NCBI RefSeq assembly: GCF_000308615.1
Contig: NZ_BAGB01000166.1
Location: 62,001 to 126,000, forward strand
Source: Nocardia jiangxiensis NBRC 101359
GTDB lineage: Bacteria; Actinomycetota; Actinomycetes; Mycobacteriales; Mycobacteriaceae
Reading direction: 5' to 3'
DNA length: 64,000 nucleotides
Made by a program: the position numbers and the translations under genes. Each line of letters begins with the position of its first letter. The first letter of the stretch is position 1. Under the pieces are notes generated by a model. That model had not been told where the DNA came from and ran no database searches. It saw nothing but the letters and a program-made list of their open reading frames with translations. Shown here in pieces: positions 52,218-61,568 of the stretch.

Positions 52218-53629
52218 TAGTGGCCTCCTGTCAGCAGGGTCTGCAGTGTCGGTGCAACCTGTCCGGTGCCGGGGACCAGTCCTGGCTGCGTGTAGACGGT
52301 CCCGTCGCCGCCCAGATATCCGCCCGTGGCGGGGTCGTAGCTCGCGGTGCCCACATGCGGTGTCGGCGCGGACGCGGGTGCGGCGGGCGCCTGCGGGTTG
52401 TCGATTGTCGGCGTGGGGTTTTCCCGCCAGGGGTTGGTGCCCTGCGGAACGTAGGGCTTGTCGCTGTCGCACATCTCGACCGTCGGCGCGCGCTTGCCCG
52501 GGTGGTCCATGCAGGGCAGGTTGCGGGCGCCGCGAACCGCGTTGTCGGCGTTCTGCGGAATCGCACAGTAGATGGGATTCGGGGTGCGCACCGGGGCATC
52601 GACCGACGAGCCATCCCTGCGCTGTGCGGGCGGAAGGAATCCGGTGGTGCACGGCGGCGGGGCGTTGAGGTTCAGCTTGAAGTCCAGGAAGGCCCGGTTG
52701 GTGCCGCCGGAATCCGGGAGGTTGATGGTCTTGAGCGCGCTCACGCTCGCGGGCAGCAGGACCAGTAGTTGCTCGATGGACGCGTTGTAGGTCACGGCTA
52801 CCTGGCCCAGGCTGCTGAGGTTCGCGACCAGCAGCGGCGCGGTCAGGTGCAGCTGTCCGAACAGTTCGCTGGCCTCACGCGCCGACCCGGGCCCGGTTTT
52901 CAGGATGTCGCGAACCTGCTGATCGCTGGCCTGCGCCTGTCGCACGGAGTTCGACAGATGCGCGACCCAGTCCCGGATCGCGGGGCTGCTGACCTGTTGT
53001 GAGTCCAGGAATGGAGCCGAATCGTCGATCAGTGTGGTCACCGCACCGGTATCGGTGTGCGTCTGGTCGAGCACCCGGTCGGTCCCGTTCAACAGGCGCT
53101 GCAGGGCGTCACCGGAGCCGCCGAAAGCGTTCTGCGTCTCGTTGATCAGCGTGGAGAGCTTGTCCTTGGGAATGGAGGTGAGGCTGGTGTTCAACGTGTC
53201 GATCAGCGGCGCGATGTCCTGTGGCACCGTTGTGCGCGTCGCGGGAACCACGTCGCCGTCCTTCAGATACGGCCCGTCCGGCGAGGTCGGCACGAAATCC
53301 AGATACTGCTCACCGATCGCCGAGCGGCTGTGCACATTCGCAGTGGACGACACCGGGATTCGCACCGAACTGTCCACGCTGAGTGTCGCCACGGCGCCGG
53401 TCCTGGTCGCCGCCACACCGGTGACAATGCCGACGGTATTGCCGCGATAAGTCACGTTCGCGCTGTCGTACAGACCACCGCTGGTGTTCAGCTGCACCGA
53501 GACCCGGTACCGGCCGATGCCGACCAGCGACGGCACTCGCAGATAGACCACGCCCATGACGATCAGGGCGACCACCGTCACGACGGCGAAGATGATCAGC
53601 TGGATGCGTACGAATTTGGACAGGATCAT
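52217..53629 (-). CDS. mceF: Mce protein, MceF position
   Basis: A 470-aa Mce-family protein. An N-terminal anchor (LIIFAVVTVVALIVMGVVYL) is followed by the Mce/MlaD domain (SVQLNTSGGLYDSANVTYRG, IGEQYLDFVP), a helical needle region and a proline-rich tail. Mce A-F proteins form the periplasm-spanning lipid channel. Overlaps with both neighbours indicate one operon. Confidence 0.93.
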   Translation of the reverse strand: MILSKFVRIQLIIFAVVTVVALIVMGVVYLRVPSLVGIGRYRVSVQLNTSGGLYDSANVTYRGNTVGIVTGVAATRTGAVATLSVDSSVRIPVSSTANVHSRSAIGEQYLDFVPTSPDGPYLKDGDVVPATRTTVPQDIAPLIDTLNTSLTSIPKDKLSTLINETQNAFGGSGDALQRLLNGTDRVLDQTHTDTGAVTTLIDDSAPFLDSQQVSSPAIRDWVAHLSNSVRQAQASDQQVRDILKTGPGSAREASELFGQLHLTAPLLVANLSSLGQVAVTYNASIEQLLVLLPASVSALKTINLPDSGGTNRAFLDFKLNLNAPPPCTTGFLPPAQRRDGSSVDAPVRTPNPIYCAIPQNADNAVRGARNLPCMDHPGKRAPTVEMCDSDKPYVPQGTNPWRENPTPTIDNPQAPAAPASAPTPHVGTASYDPATGGYLGGDGTVYTQPGLVPGTGQVAPTLQTLLTGGH

Positions 53630-54765
53630 TTCCCACCTCGCACGACGACGTTGTCCAGGCCCGCGGTCAACGGATTCTTCGTCGACAAGGCGGGCACCCG
53701 GTCGACGGTGCGCCCCAGGCGCGTTTCCGCGTTCTCGAGCACCCCCTCGAGCGGCGTGCCCTGCAACAGTCCGCGCCCCAGCCGTCCGAGGGTGAGATCG
53801 ACTGTGCCGCTCAGGTTTCCCGCGTCACCACGGAAGAACTTCGGAATATTCGCCAGCGGCCACGGATATGTCGGGAGCAACCCCAGCGCCCCGGTCAGAT
53901 CGGGTCCTGCATCGGCCAGCTCACGCATGACCGGCTCGATGTCATGCAGGTTCTGCTGCAGATCCTGAGAGCTGGCGGTGACGACCTGGTCGGCCGAGTC
54001 GGCGAACCCGCCGAGCGCGGTGACCGTGTCGGTGAGCTGCTGACGCTGCTGCGCCAGGATCGACAGAGCGGGCGGAATCCGATCGAGGGCGGTCGCCAGC
54101 ACGTCGTTCTGCTTCCCGACGGTCGCTGCCAGACGGTTCAGGCCCGTTGCGGCACTGATGATGTCATTGCTCTGCGCATTGAGGTCGCTGCTGAAGGTGT
54201 TCGTCTGCGTGAGCAGATCACGAACCTCCTTCTCGTGGCCGGACAGGGCCGCGTTCGTCTGGTTGTTGATCTCCTGGAGCTGCGCCAGCCCACCGCCGTT
54301 CAGCACGGTCGACAGCGAGGCCAGCGTCTGCTCGGTGGTGGGATATGTGCTGGCGTGGTCGACCGGAATCACGCTGCCGTCCTTGAGTTCTCCGACCGGC
54401 GGCTCGTTCAGCGGGGCCGCCAGCTCGACGTGCAGCGAGCCCAGCAGACTGGTCTGGCCGATCTTGGCGGTGGCGTTCGCCGGTAGGTGCACATCCCGAT
54501 TCAGGGTCACCGTCACCTGCGCGTGCCAGCCCACCAATTGCACGTCGGTGACGTTGCCGACGGTCACGTCGTTCACCCGGACGCGCGAATTACGTTGAAT
54601 GGATGTCACATTCGGCATCTCGATCTTGACGGTGTAGGAACCGGTATCCCCGCCGACCGTGCCGGGCAGCGGCAGCGAGTTCGGCCCCTGCCACTCACAT
54701 CCGGCCGCGCCCAGCGCGAGACCGCCGATCAACGCCATCGCCGCGAAACGCTTTTTACACCGCAT
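53626..54765 (-). CDS. mceE: Mce lipoprotein, MceE position
   Basis: A 379-aa Mce protein with a lipoprotein signal: MRCKKRFAAMALIGG followed by the lipobox LGAAGC, lipidation at C23. The MlaD-like domain (YTVKIEMPNVTSIQRNSRVR) and the helical region follow. Every mce operon has one such lipoprotein at the E position. The ATG at 54765 overlaps the mceD stop (TGATG). Confidence 0.94.
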   Translation of the reverse strand: MRCKKRFAAMALIGGLALGAAGCEWQGPNSLPLPGTVGGDTGSYTVKIEMPNVTSIQRNSRVRVNDVTVGNVTDVQLVGWHAQVTVTLNRDVHLPANATAKIGQTSLLGSLHVELAAPLNEPPVGELKDGSVIPVDHASTYPTTEQTLASLSTVLNGGGLAQLQEINNQTNAALSGHEKEVRDLLTQTNTFSSDLNAQSNDIISAATGLNRLAATVGKQNDVLATALDRIPPALSILAQQRQQLTDTVTALGGFADSADQVVTASSQDLQQNLHDIEPVMRELADAGPDLTGALGLLPTYPWPLANIPKFFRGDAGNLSGTVDLTLGRLGRGLLQGTPLEGVLENAETRLGRTVDRVPALSTKNPLTAGLDNVVVRGGK

Positions 54766-56054
54766 CACCGGCCACCTCCTGTACTCGCGGGATTCGGGAT
54801 TCCCAACAGCCCGGCCAGACCGCCGGCCGCATTCACCGGTTGGGTGGTCGCGGGCGCGGGCGCGCGGCCGCGCAGCCACTGCTCGCTGTAGTCGATCTGC
54901 TCCGGACGCACCGACAGACCCGAAACCGGGTTCACGCCGACCGGCGGATAATTCATCTGCAGCAGTCGCAGCACCGGCGCCAGTTGTGACACACACAGCT
55001 TCGCGGCGTCCGCCGCGCCGAGGTGACTCGCCGATTGAATTGCGCCACAGATGAACTGCACCGGATTGTCGAGCTGTGTCACCGCCAGCGCACCGGTGAA
55101 CGATCCCTGTGCCGGGTTGTAGATGTTGTAGAAATTCTGGATCGCCGTCGGCGCGACATGCAGCAACTGCTCGATATTGGGACGAATATCGTTGAGCGAC
55201 TTGGTCACCGCGGCCAGGTCCGCGACCGACTTGGCCGCCGGGTCCCGGTTGTCCTTGACGAACTGCTCGAGCCGGCTCGACATGGCATCCACGCTCTGCA
55301 ACGCAGTCGCCAACTCCTGATCGGTGCCATCGAGCGCACTCGACACCGAGGCAACGTTCTGGTTCAGCCGGACGATCTGGCTGTCGCTCGCCGACAACGC
55401 GGTCATGAACGCCTGCAGGTTCCGCACCGTGGCGAACAGATCGTCACGCCCGTCGGACAGTGTCGTCATCGCGTTGGAGAGTTTGTTGAGGGTGTCGTTG
55501 ATCTGATCACCCTTGCCGCTGAGCGCATTCGCCGCGGAGTTCACGAAGTCGCCGAGCGCGCCGGCCTTGTTCTGCTGGGTCGGGTTGATCGAGTCGGCCA
55601 GCGATTGCAACTGCTTGCGCAGATCGTCCCATTCGATCGGCACCGCGGTGCGTTCGAGCGGAATCTGACCGCCGTCGGCCAGCTGCGGACCGCCGGTGTA
55701 GGCCGGAGTCAGCTGGATCGCACGGGCCGAGATCAGGCTCTGGGAGAGGATCACCGCCTTGGCCTGCGCGGGAATCTTGTAGCGAGCGTTGTAGTGGAAC
55801 TTCACCCGCATCCGGTTGCCATCCGGATCGATCGCGTCGATCGTGCCGATGTCGACACCCAGGATCTTGACCCGGTCCCCGACGAACAACCCGTTGGTGT
55901 TCTCGAAATACGCGGTCGCGGATTCTGTCGTCTCCCGGTTGTAGAAGTGCCAGCCGATTCCCGCGATGCCCGCCAGGACAACGGCGGTCACGCCGACAAG
56001 CACCACCTTGCTCTTGATGACACGCTTCACCAGCGCTGTACGCGACATCGTCAT
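54765..56054 (-). CDS. mceD: Mce protein, MceD position
   Basis: A 429-aa Mce protein with an N-terminal anchor (VVLVGVTAVVLAGIAGIGWH) and the MlaD-like domain starting ATAYFENTNGLFVGDRVKIL. The long helical region and a Pro/Gly-rich tail follow. ATG overlaps the mceC stop (ATGA). Confidence 0.93.
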   Translation of the reverse strand: MTMSRTALVKRVIKSKVVLVGVTAVVLAGIAGIGWHFYNRETTESATAYFENTNGLFVGDRVKILGVDIGTIDAIDPDGNRMRVKFHYNARYKIPAQAKAVILSQSLISARAIQLTPAYTGGPQLADGGQIPLERTAVPIEWDDLRKQLQSLADSINPTQQNKAGALGDFVNSAANALSGKGDQINDTLNKLSNAMTTLSDGRDDLFATVRNLQAFMTALSASDSQIVRLNQNVASVSSALDGTDQELATALQSVDAMSSRLEQFVKDNRDPAAKSVADLAAVTKSLNDIRPNIEQLLHVAPTAIQNFYNIYNPAQGSFTGALAVTQLDNPVQFICGAIQSASHLGAADAAKLCVSQLAPVLRLLQMNYPPVGVNPVSGLSVRPEQIDYSEQWLRGRAPAPATTQPVNAAGGLAGLLGIPNPASTGGGR

Positions 56055-57208
56055 CCCCCCAATCCGGGCAGCGGCGGCAGTCCTGGCAGCGAAGGCAATC
56101 CGGGCAGCGCGGGCGCCGGGCTCGGGACACGAGCCGGCGTCTGAGCCGCGCTCGAGGCGGGGGCGGACGCGGCCTGTGGCGCGTTCAGCGGCCTCGGATC
56201 GAGCCCCGCATTCTTGAACGCGGCGTCGATGAAGGGCTGTAGGTACTGTCCCGGCAGCAGATTCATGATGTACGCCTTGAAGAACGGGCCCGACGCAACC
56301 GACTCCCCGAGCGAGGTGATGTACTGGCTGGCCGGAAGAATGGCCTTGGCCAGATCATCCTTGCGCCGGTTCAGCAGATCGGTGACGCTGTTGAGCTGCT
56401 GCAGCACGGGCCGCAGTTGCTGCTGGTTGTCGTCGATCAGCGCGGCGATATTCGACGTCACCGACGACAGATTCGTCAGGAGGGTCTGGATCGCCTGGCG
56501 GCGCTGATTCAACGCTTCGAAGAGGGTATTGCTGTCGAGAAGTAGTTTGTTGATCTGGTCGCTGCGGCCGCCGAGCACCTTGGTGAGCGACTCGGCGTTG
56601 TGAAACAGGTCCTGCACCATCTTGTCGCGTGAAGCCACCGAATTCGACAGGCGCCCAACACCATCCAGTGCGGCACCGAGATTGGGAGCGGTCTGGTCCA
56701 GGGTGCGGCTGAGCGTACCCAGTGCATCGGTGACCTGGCCCAGGTCCAGGTTGCTGACCGTCGTGGTCAGGTCGCCGAGGGCATCGGTGAGCAGGTAGGG
56801 AGTACGAGTCCGCTCGATCGGTATCGGGCGGTCCGCCGGCTGTTTGCTGTTCCCGCGGGAAGTGATCTGCAGGGATTTGCGTCCCAGGACGGTCAGCGTC
56901 TTGATGGCTACCTGAGTGTCATTGCCCAGTGCCGGCCCGTCGACGTCGAATTTCATCAGGACCTTGTCGCCGTCGATATCGATGTTCTTCACCGTCCCGA
57001 CCTGGACCCCGGCGAGAAAGACCTTGTCTCCCAACACGATTCCACCGGTGTCGCCGAAGTACGCGGAATATGTCGTCGACGAGCCGAACCAGGAACTGAT
57101 GGTGTCGAAGCCCACCGCGACCACCACGAGTGCGATGACGACGAGGATCCCGATCAGTCCGGTGCGGACGGTGTGGGTCTTCTTGTGGTTGCTCTTCTGG
57201 CTTGTCAT
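56051..57208 (-). CDS. mceC: Mce protein, MceC position
   Basis: A 385-aa Mce protein with an anchor (TGLIGILVVIALVVVAVGFD), the MlaD-like domain (YSAYFGDTGGIVLGDKVFLA) and a C-terminal tail of Pro, Ala and Gly with repeated LPGLP. The start at 57208 uses the TGATG overlap with mceB; an ATG at 57220 is less likely. Confidence 0.93.
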   Translation of the reverse strand: MTSQKSNHKKTHTVRTGLIGILVVIALVVVAVGFDTISSWFGSSTTYSAYFGDTGGIVLGDKVFLAGVQVGTVKNIDIDGDKVLMKFDVDGPALGNDTQVAIKTLTVLGRKSLQITSRGNSKQPADRPIPIERTRTPYLLTDALGDLTTTVSNLDLGQVTDALGTLSRTLDQTAPNLGAALDGVGRLSNSVASRDKMVQDLFHNAESLTKVLGGRSDQINKLLLDSNTLFEALNQRRQAIQTLLTNLSSVTSNIAALIDDNQQQLRPVLQQLNSVTDLLNRRKDDLAKAILPASQYITSLGESVASGPFFKAYIMNLLPGQYLQPFIDAAFKNAGLDPRPLNAPQAASAPASSAAQTPARVPSPAPALPGLPSLPGLPPLPGLGG

Positions 57209-58227
57209 CAGGGTGTGCACCTTCCTGCCCGCTGCCCGATGATCGGGATGTAGACCGGATTGCCGTCGGGACCGTTGACCTTGATCTGCACGTCACAGAG
57301 GTAGAAGGTGAAGAAGTCGCCGTACAGGCCCAGCCGGGAAAGCCGGTTGTAGGCGTCGGGCAGACTGTGCAGGGCCCAGTCGGCGTAGTCCTTGCCGCCG
57401 TTGATCGTTCCCGCGAGCCGGCCCATCTCGGTGATGTCGGATTTGATGGTGGGCCGCGTATTCGTCAGCAGATCCGCCACCGACCGCGACGCGTTGTTCA
57501 CATGAACCAGCGCATCGCCGATGGGATCGGATTGCGCGGCGAGCCCGCTGATGAGCTGCTGCAATTTGTCGATCCCCTGGTCGAATTCGGCATTTCGCTT
57601 GTCGACCGTGCCCAGCACGGTATTCAGGTTCTTGATCACCGACCCGATCAGCTGATCCCGATCGGCCAGCGTCGAGGTCAGCTGTCCAGCCTGGCGCAGC
57701 AGATCTGAGATCGTGCCCCCCTGTCCCTGCAGGACCGCCACCAGGGAGTTCGAGAGCCGGTTGACCTGGTCGGGCTGTAATGCCTTGAACAACGGGCGAA
57801 AGCCGTTGATCAGCGCATCCAGATCCAACGCCGGCACCGTACGGCTCACCGGAATGGTGGCCTGTGAGGGCTGCGGGGTCGTCGAGCCCGGACTGTCGAG
57901 CAGTTCGAGATAGTGCTGGCCGACCAGATTTTCGTAGCGCACCGCCAGTTTGGTCGACTCGGTGATCGGCACATCGTGGGTGAGCCCGAATTCGACCAGG
58001 GCCGTACCGTTCCCGATGACGTGCACCGACTTCACCTTGCCGACTTCCACACCGGCGACCCGCACGAACTCCGCCGATTTCAGTCCGGACGCGTCGCTGA
58101 ACTCGGCTCGGTACATCCGCTCGGACCCGAAGCGCATCTGGGAGAACACGATGATCACCGCTATGGTGAAGAACACCATGACCACCGCGAATATCGACAG
58201 CTTGAGGATGGTTCCGGATATCTTCAT
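57208..58227 (-). CDS. mceB: Mce protein, MceB position
   Basis: A 339-aa Mce protein with an anchor (LSIFAVVMVFFTIAVIIVFS), the MlaD-like domain (YRAEFSDASGLKSAEFVRVA, LVGQHYLEL) and a helical region. Two C-terminal cysteines (LCDVQ and GRCTP) could form a disulfide, as common in MceB proteins. It overlaps mceA by 4 bp. Confidence 0.93.
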   Translation of the reverse strand: MKISGTILKLSIFAVVMVFFTIAVIIVFSQMRFGSERMYRAEFSDASGLKSAEFVRVAGVEVGKVKSVHVIGNGTALVEFGLTHDVPITESTKLAVRYENLVGQHYLELLDSPGSTTPQPSQATIPVSRTVPALDLDALINGFRPLFKALQPDQVNRLSNSLVAVLQGQGGTISDLLRQAGQLTSTLADRDQLIGSVIKNLNTVLGTVDKRNAEFDQGIDKLQQLISGLAAQSDPIGDALVHVNNASRSVADLLTNTRPTIKSDITEMGRLAGTINGGKDYADWALHSLPDAYNRLSRLGLYGDFFTFYLCDVQIKVNGPDGNPVYIPIIGQRAGRCTP

Positions 58228-59423
58228 CGGTGCGCCGGCCCTCCCAGGATATTTCCGAACAGGTAGTCCACGAAGTACGGCGAACCGATGCGCGGAGCCG
58301 TCGAATCGACGATGTTCGCGCCTGTGTCGGTGACGAGCACCGGCGCCGGATACATCTGGCGGGTGATCAGCGGATAGCAGCCGGGCTTGCCGCCGGGCCC
58401 GCCCTTGGCCGCCACCTTGGGAAGGTTGTCGGGGTACCGGTACGGGTCCGCCCCGCCCAGAAAGCCGATGTCGAGGTCGGCGGAATACCCGGTATTGCCG
58501 CCGAACGACTTCAGCTGGGCGTTACGGGTATTCACGCTCTGGTGAAGTAGGCAGGTCAGCTCTGGACTGTATTTCGCGAGCAGTCCCGCGGTCGGAACCA
58601 GCAGCCGCATCGAATCGACCAGCCCGTGTTCGAGGTCGTTGGTCAGCCCAGCGCCTTGATTGCCGAAGGTGACTGCCGCTTGCAGGACCGATACCAGCTC
58701 GGACTGATGCGTGACAACTGATTCCGCGGTGGTCGAGGCGTAGCCGAGCATATCCAGAAGCTGAGGTGCGACATCGGCGTACATGTTGGTGACGGTTGCG
58801 GCATCGTGCAGGTCACGCTGCAGCTGCGGCATCGCCGGATGCAAACGAGCCAGGGTTGCGTCCGTTTTCGCCAGCGTGTCACCGAGTTGCTGTCCACGGC
58901 CACGCATCCCGTCGGAGACGGCGGACAACGCGGAGTTCAGCTTCGCGGGGTCCACGTGCTGCATTACCGATTCGAGGTTCTCGAAGACCGTGTTCACCTC
59001 GGTCGTCACATTGGTCGAGAGCACCTGCGCGCCCGCCGCCAACGGGCGCCCTTGATTCGATGCGGTCTGCAGCGCAACGTATTTCGACCCGAAGGCGGTG
59101 GTCGCCTTGATCTGGGCAGTGGTGTCGGCGGACAGTAACGCGAACCGTGGCGCATCGATGTCGAGATTCAGCCGCGCTCGCCCGTCGGTCTGGGACACGC
59201 TGCGTACGTGCCCGATCACGACACCGTTCAGTTTGACCTTTGCGCCGTCGTCCATCACCAGGCCCGACCGGTCGGAAACCACAGTGATCGGGACCGTGCG
59301 CGTCAGGTCGCCGTGAAACGACAACGTGCAGAACAGGATTGCTGCCACCAAGATCGCAGTCAGCGCCAGCCCGGCTCTGATCAGAGGTGGCTTCTTATAG
59401 TGGTTCTTCCTACCTGTACTCAT
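58224..59423 (-). CDS. mceA: Mce protein, MceA position
   Basis: A 399-aa Mce protein with a basic N-terminus, an anchor (AGLALTAILVAAILFCTLSF), the MlaD-like domain (VPITVVSDRSGLVMDDGAKV, AFGSKYVAL) and a long helical region. It follows the two permease genes by 7 bp, the standard order. Confidence 0.93.
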   Translation of the reverse strand: MSTGRKNHYKKPPLIRAGLALTAILVAAILFCTLSFHGDLTRTVPITVVSDRSGLVMDDGAKVKLNGVVIGHVRSVSQTDGRARLNLDIDAPRFALLSADTTAQIKATTAFGSKYVALQTASNQGRPLAAGAQVLSTNVTTEVNTVFENLESVMQHVDPAKLNSALSAVSDGMRGRGQQLGDTLAKTDATLARLHPAMPQLQRDLHDAATVTNMYADVAPQLLDMLGYASTTAESVVTHQSELVSVLQAAVTFGNQGAGLTNDLEHGLVDSMRLLVPTAGLLAKYSPELTCLLHQSVNTRNAQLKSFGGNTGYSADLDIGFLGGADPYRYPDNLPKVAAKGGPGGKPGCYPLITRQMYPAPVLVTDTGANIVDSTAPRIGSPYFVDYLFGNILGGPAHR

Positions 59424-59430
59424 ATCGTGC

Positions 59431-60258
59431 CTATCCCGCGAGGTCGAATTTTCCGGAGACGCCGTATATGGCCAGTGAGGCGAACAGGACGACCATCACC
59501 ACCACAGCCAGCGAGGTGCGAACAGCACGTCCGACTGCCTCTCCGACCCCCGCCGGACCGCCCGCGGCCCCATATCCGAAATAGCAATGGATCAACATCA
59601 CCACCAACGCCATCAGCAATGCCTGCAGAAAAGACCACAACAGGTCGCTCGGACGCAGGAAAGTAAAGAAGTAGTGGTCGTAGATTCCGGAAGGTTGTCC
59701 GTAGACATCGACCGTGATCACCCGGGCGGCAAGAAAAGACATGATGACAGCAACCGAGTAGATGGGCACGATCGCGACCACGCCTGCGATCACCCGTGTC
59801 GACACCAGATACGACATCGATCGAATCCCGGCGACCTCCAGCGCGTCGACCTCCTCGCTGATCCGCATCGCCCCCAACTGCGCGGTCGACCCCGCGCCGA
59901 TCGTCGCCGACAATGCGATACCCGCTGTGATGGGCGCCATGATTCGAACATTGCAGAATGCCGCGAAGAATCCGGTGAGCGCATCGACGCCGATGTTTCC
60001 CAGCGAATTGAAGCCCTGAATCGCCGCGAGGGTGCCGCCCGCGAAGGTCATGAACCCGACGATCACGATAGTGCCCCCGATAACGGCGAGCGTTCCGGTG
60101 CCCATGCCGATCTCGGCGATCAGGCGCATCGTTTCTCGATTGTACGAGCGCAACGCATGCGGCGAGTAGCGTACGGTCTTCCAGTAGAACAACGCCTGAT
60201 CGCCCAGAGACTCCAATGTCCTGCGCGGGGCGACGACCAATGTCGATATTGTAGCCAT
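59431..60258 (-). CDS. yrbEB: YrbE/MlaE-type permease, second copy
   Basis: A 275-aa permease subunit of the MlaE family, which forms the inner-membrane part of the Mce importer with MceG. Five or six hydrophobic stretches are visible, and the cytoplasmic coupling segment is GAMRISEEVDALEVAGIRSM. The ATG at 60258 follows GGGAAAG and lies 2 nt after the yrbEA stop. Confidence 0.94.
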   Translation of the reverse strand: MATISTLVVAPRRTLESLGDQALFYWKTVRYSPHALRSYNRETMRLIAEIGMGTGTLAVIGGTIVIVGFMTFAGGTLAAIQGFNSLGNIGVDALTGFFAAFCNVRIMAPITAGIALSATIGAGSTAQLGAMRISEEVDALEVAGIRSMSYLVSTRVIAGVVAIVPIYSVAVIMSFLAARVITVDVYGQPSGIYDHYFFTFLRPSDLLWSFLQALLMALVVMLIHCYFGYGAAGGPAGVGEAVGRAVRTSLAVVVMVVLFASLAIYGVSGKFDLAG

Positions 60259-60260
60259 GA

Positions 60261-61091
60261 CTACTTTCCCGTTCCGTACTTGACGCCGACAGCTGTGGCG
60301 ATGACATTCACGGCGAATAGCGCCATGAAGGCATACACCACGGTTTCGTTCACCGCGTCTCCGACACTCTTCGCGCCACCCTTGACGGTGAGTCCGCGAT
60401 AGCACGCGACCAATCCCGCTATCAGCCCGAAAATGCAACCTTTAGATTCGGATATGACAACCTCGGGCGTTCCGGTGACAAAAGTCAACGAGGACACGTA
60501 AGCACCGGGTGTAACGTTCTGAAAAAAGACTGAGAAAATGAATCCGCCGACTATTCCGATGGTGATGACCAAGCCGTTCAACAGCAGGGCGATCACCGTG
60601 GAGGCCAGAACACGTGGCACGACCAGCCGGTGAATCGGATCGATGCCGAGTACCCGCATCGCATCGATTTCCTCGCGGATGGTGCGCGCCCCGAGATCGG
60701 CGCAGATCGCAGTCGCGCCCGCGCCGGCCACCACGAGAACCGTCACCAGCGGCCCGATCTGGGTAACCGCGCCGAGCGCGGCGCCGGCGCCGGACAGATC
60801 TGCCGCGCCGAATTCCACCAGAAGGACATTCAGGGTAAATACCACCAGGACGGTGAACGGCACCGCGACCATCAGTGTGGGTACCATCGATACTCGAACG
60901 ATGAACCAGGACTGCAACACGAATTCCCGCCATTGAAACGGCGGCTTCAGCATGGCACGAAATGTCGCGGCACACATTTCGAAGAATGCGCCGACCGGCC
61001 GCAGAGCAGGATCGACCAGTTTCGACACTCTCACTGTCCGGTGCATCACCGATTTCGGTGTGGCCGAGCCGGTATCCGGCGAACCGGTCAT
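60261..61091 (-). CDS. yrbEA: YrbE/MlaE-type permease, first copy
   Basis: A 276-aa MlaE-family permease with the coupling segment GARTIREEIDAMRVLGIDPI and about five membrane helices. It is the first gene of the mce operon. I prefer the ATG at 61091, which has GAGGAGG 7 nt upstream, over the GTG/ATG pair at 61109-61104. Confidence 0.94.
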   Translation of the reverse strand: MTGSPDTGSATPKSVMHRTVRVSKLVDPALRPVGAFFEMCAATFRAMLKPPFQWREFVLQSWFIVRVSMVPTLMVAVPFTVLVVFTLNVLLVEFGAADLSGAGAALGAVTQIGPLVTVLVVAGAGATAICADLGARTIREEIDAMRVLGIDPIHRLVVPRVLASTVIALLLNGLVITIGIVGGFIFSVFFQNVTPGAYVSSLTFVTGTPEVVISESKGCIFGLIAGLVACYRGLTVKGGAKSVGDAVNETVVYAFMALFAVNVIATAVGVKYGTGK

Positions 61092-61568
61092 CGACTTCCT
61101 CCTCATCACTGTGGACAGCGGCAGTCCCGAGTTCGGTGGATCCGCTGTCGAAATGGGGTGACTCAGCTCCCGGATGTACGGTGTGTGCGGTTATTCGCGC
61201 AACCTCCGAACTGGGGCCGGATAACACTCACGTCATCGAGAACGTCCTAAACATATGACGCGAATCACCTGCGGGCGATATCCCCCGGGGGGAAGCCCAC
61301 TATCCGATCGGGGGAGATTCCCGCACCCCGATCACCTCGGGCCAGGGCGCTGACGTCGAGTTTTCCGGCGAACATCATGCCGATTCGGCACAGGAATAAC
61401 GATCGACCGATCATTTTGCCCGCTTCCTGCCCATCACTCCCCCCCTATAGGAGGGCGTATCGCCTATCGGAGGAGGATTCGGCGACGGCGAGCACTGATC
61501 AGGATGGGTTGCAGGTAGCACAGTCTCTGCCGAACTCCGAGTAAACCGATCCAGAAGGGTGAGCCGCG
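61092..61568. promoter_or_regulatory. 477-bp divergent region between mce operon and hydrolase gene
   Basis: It must contain promoters for both units. The 11-bp near-repeat CCTATAGGAGG (61444-61454) and CCTATCGGAGG (61463-61473) has 19-bp periodicity, about two helical turns, and lies 95-125 bp before the hydrolase start. No other operator was resolved and no gene is seen. Confidence 0.45.
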
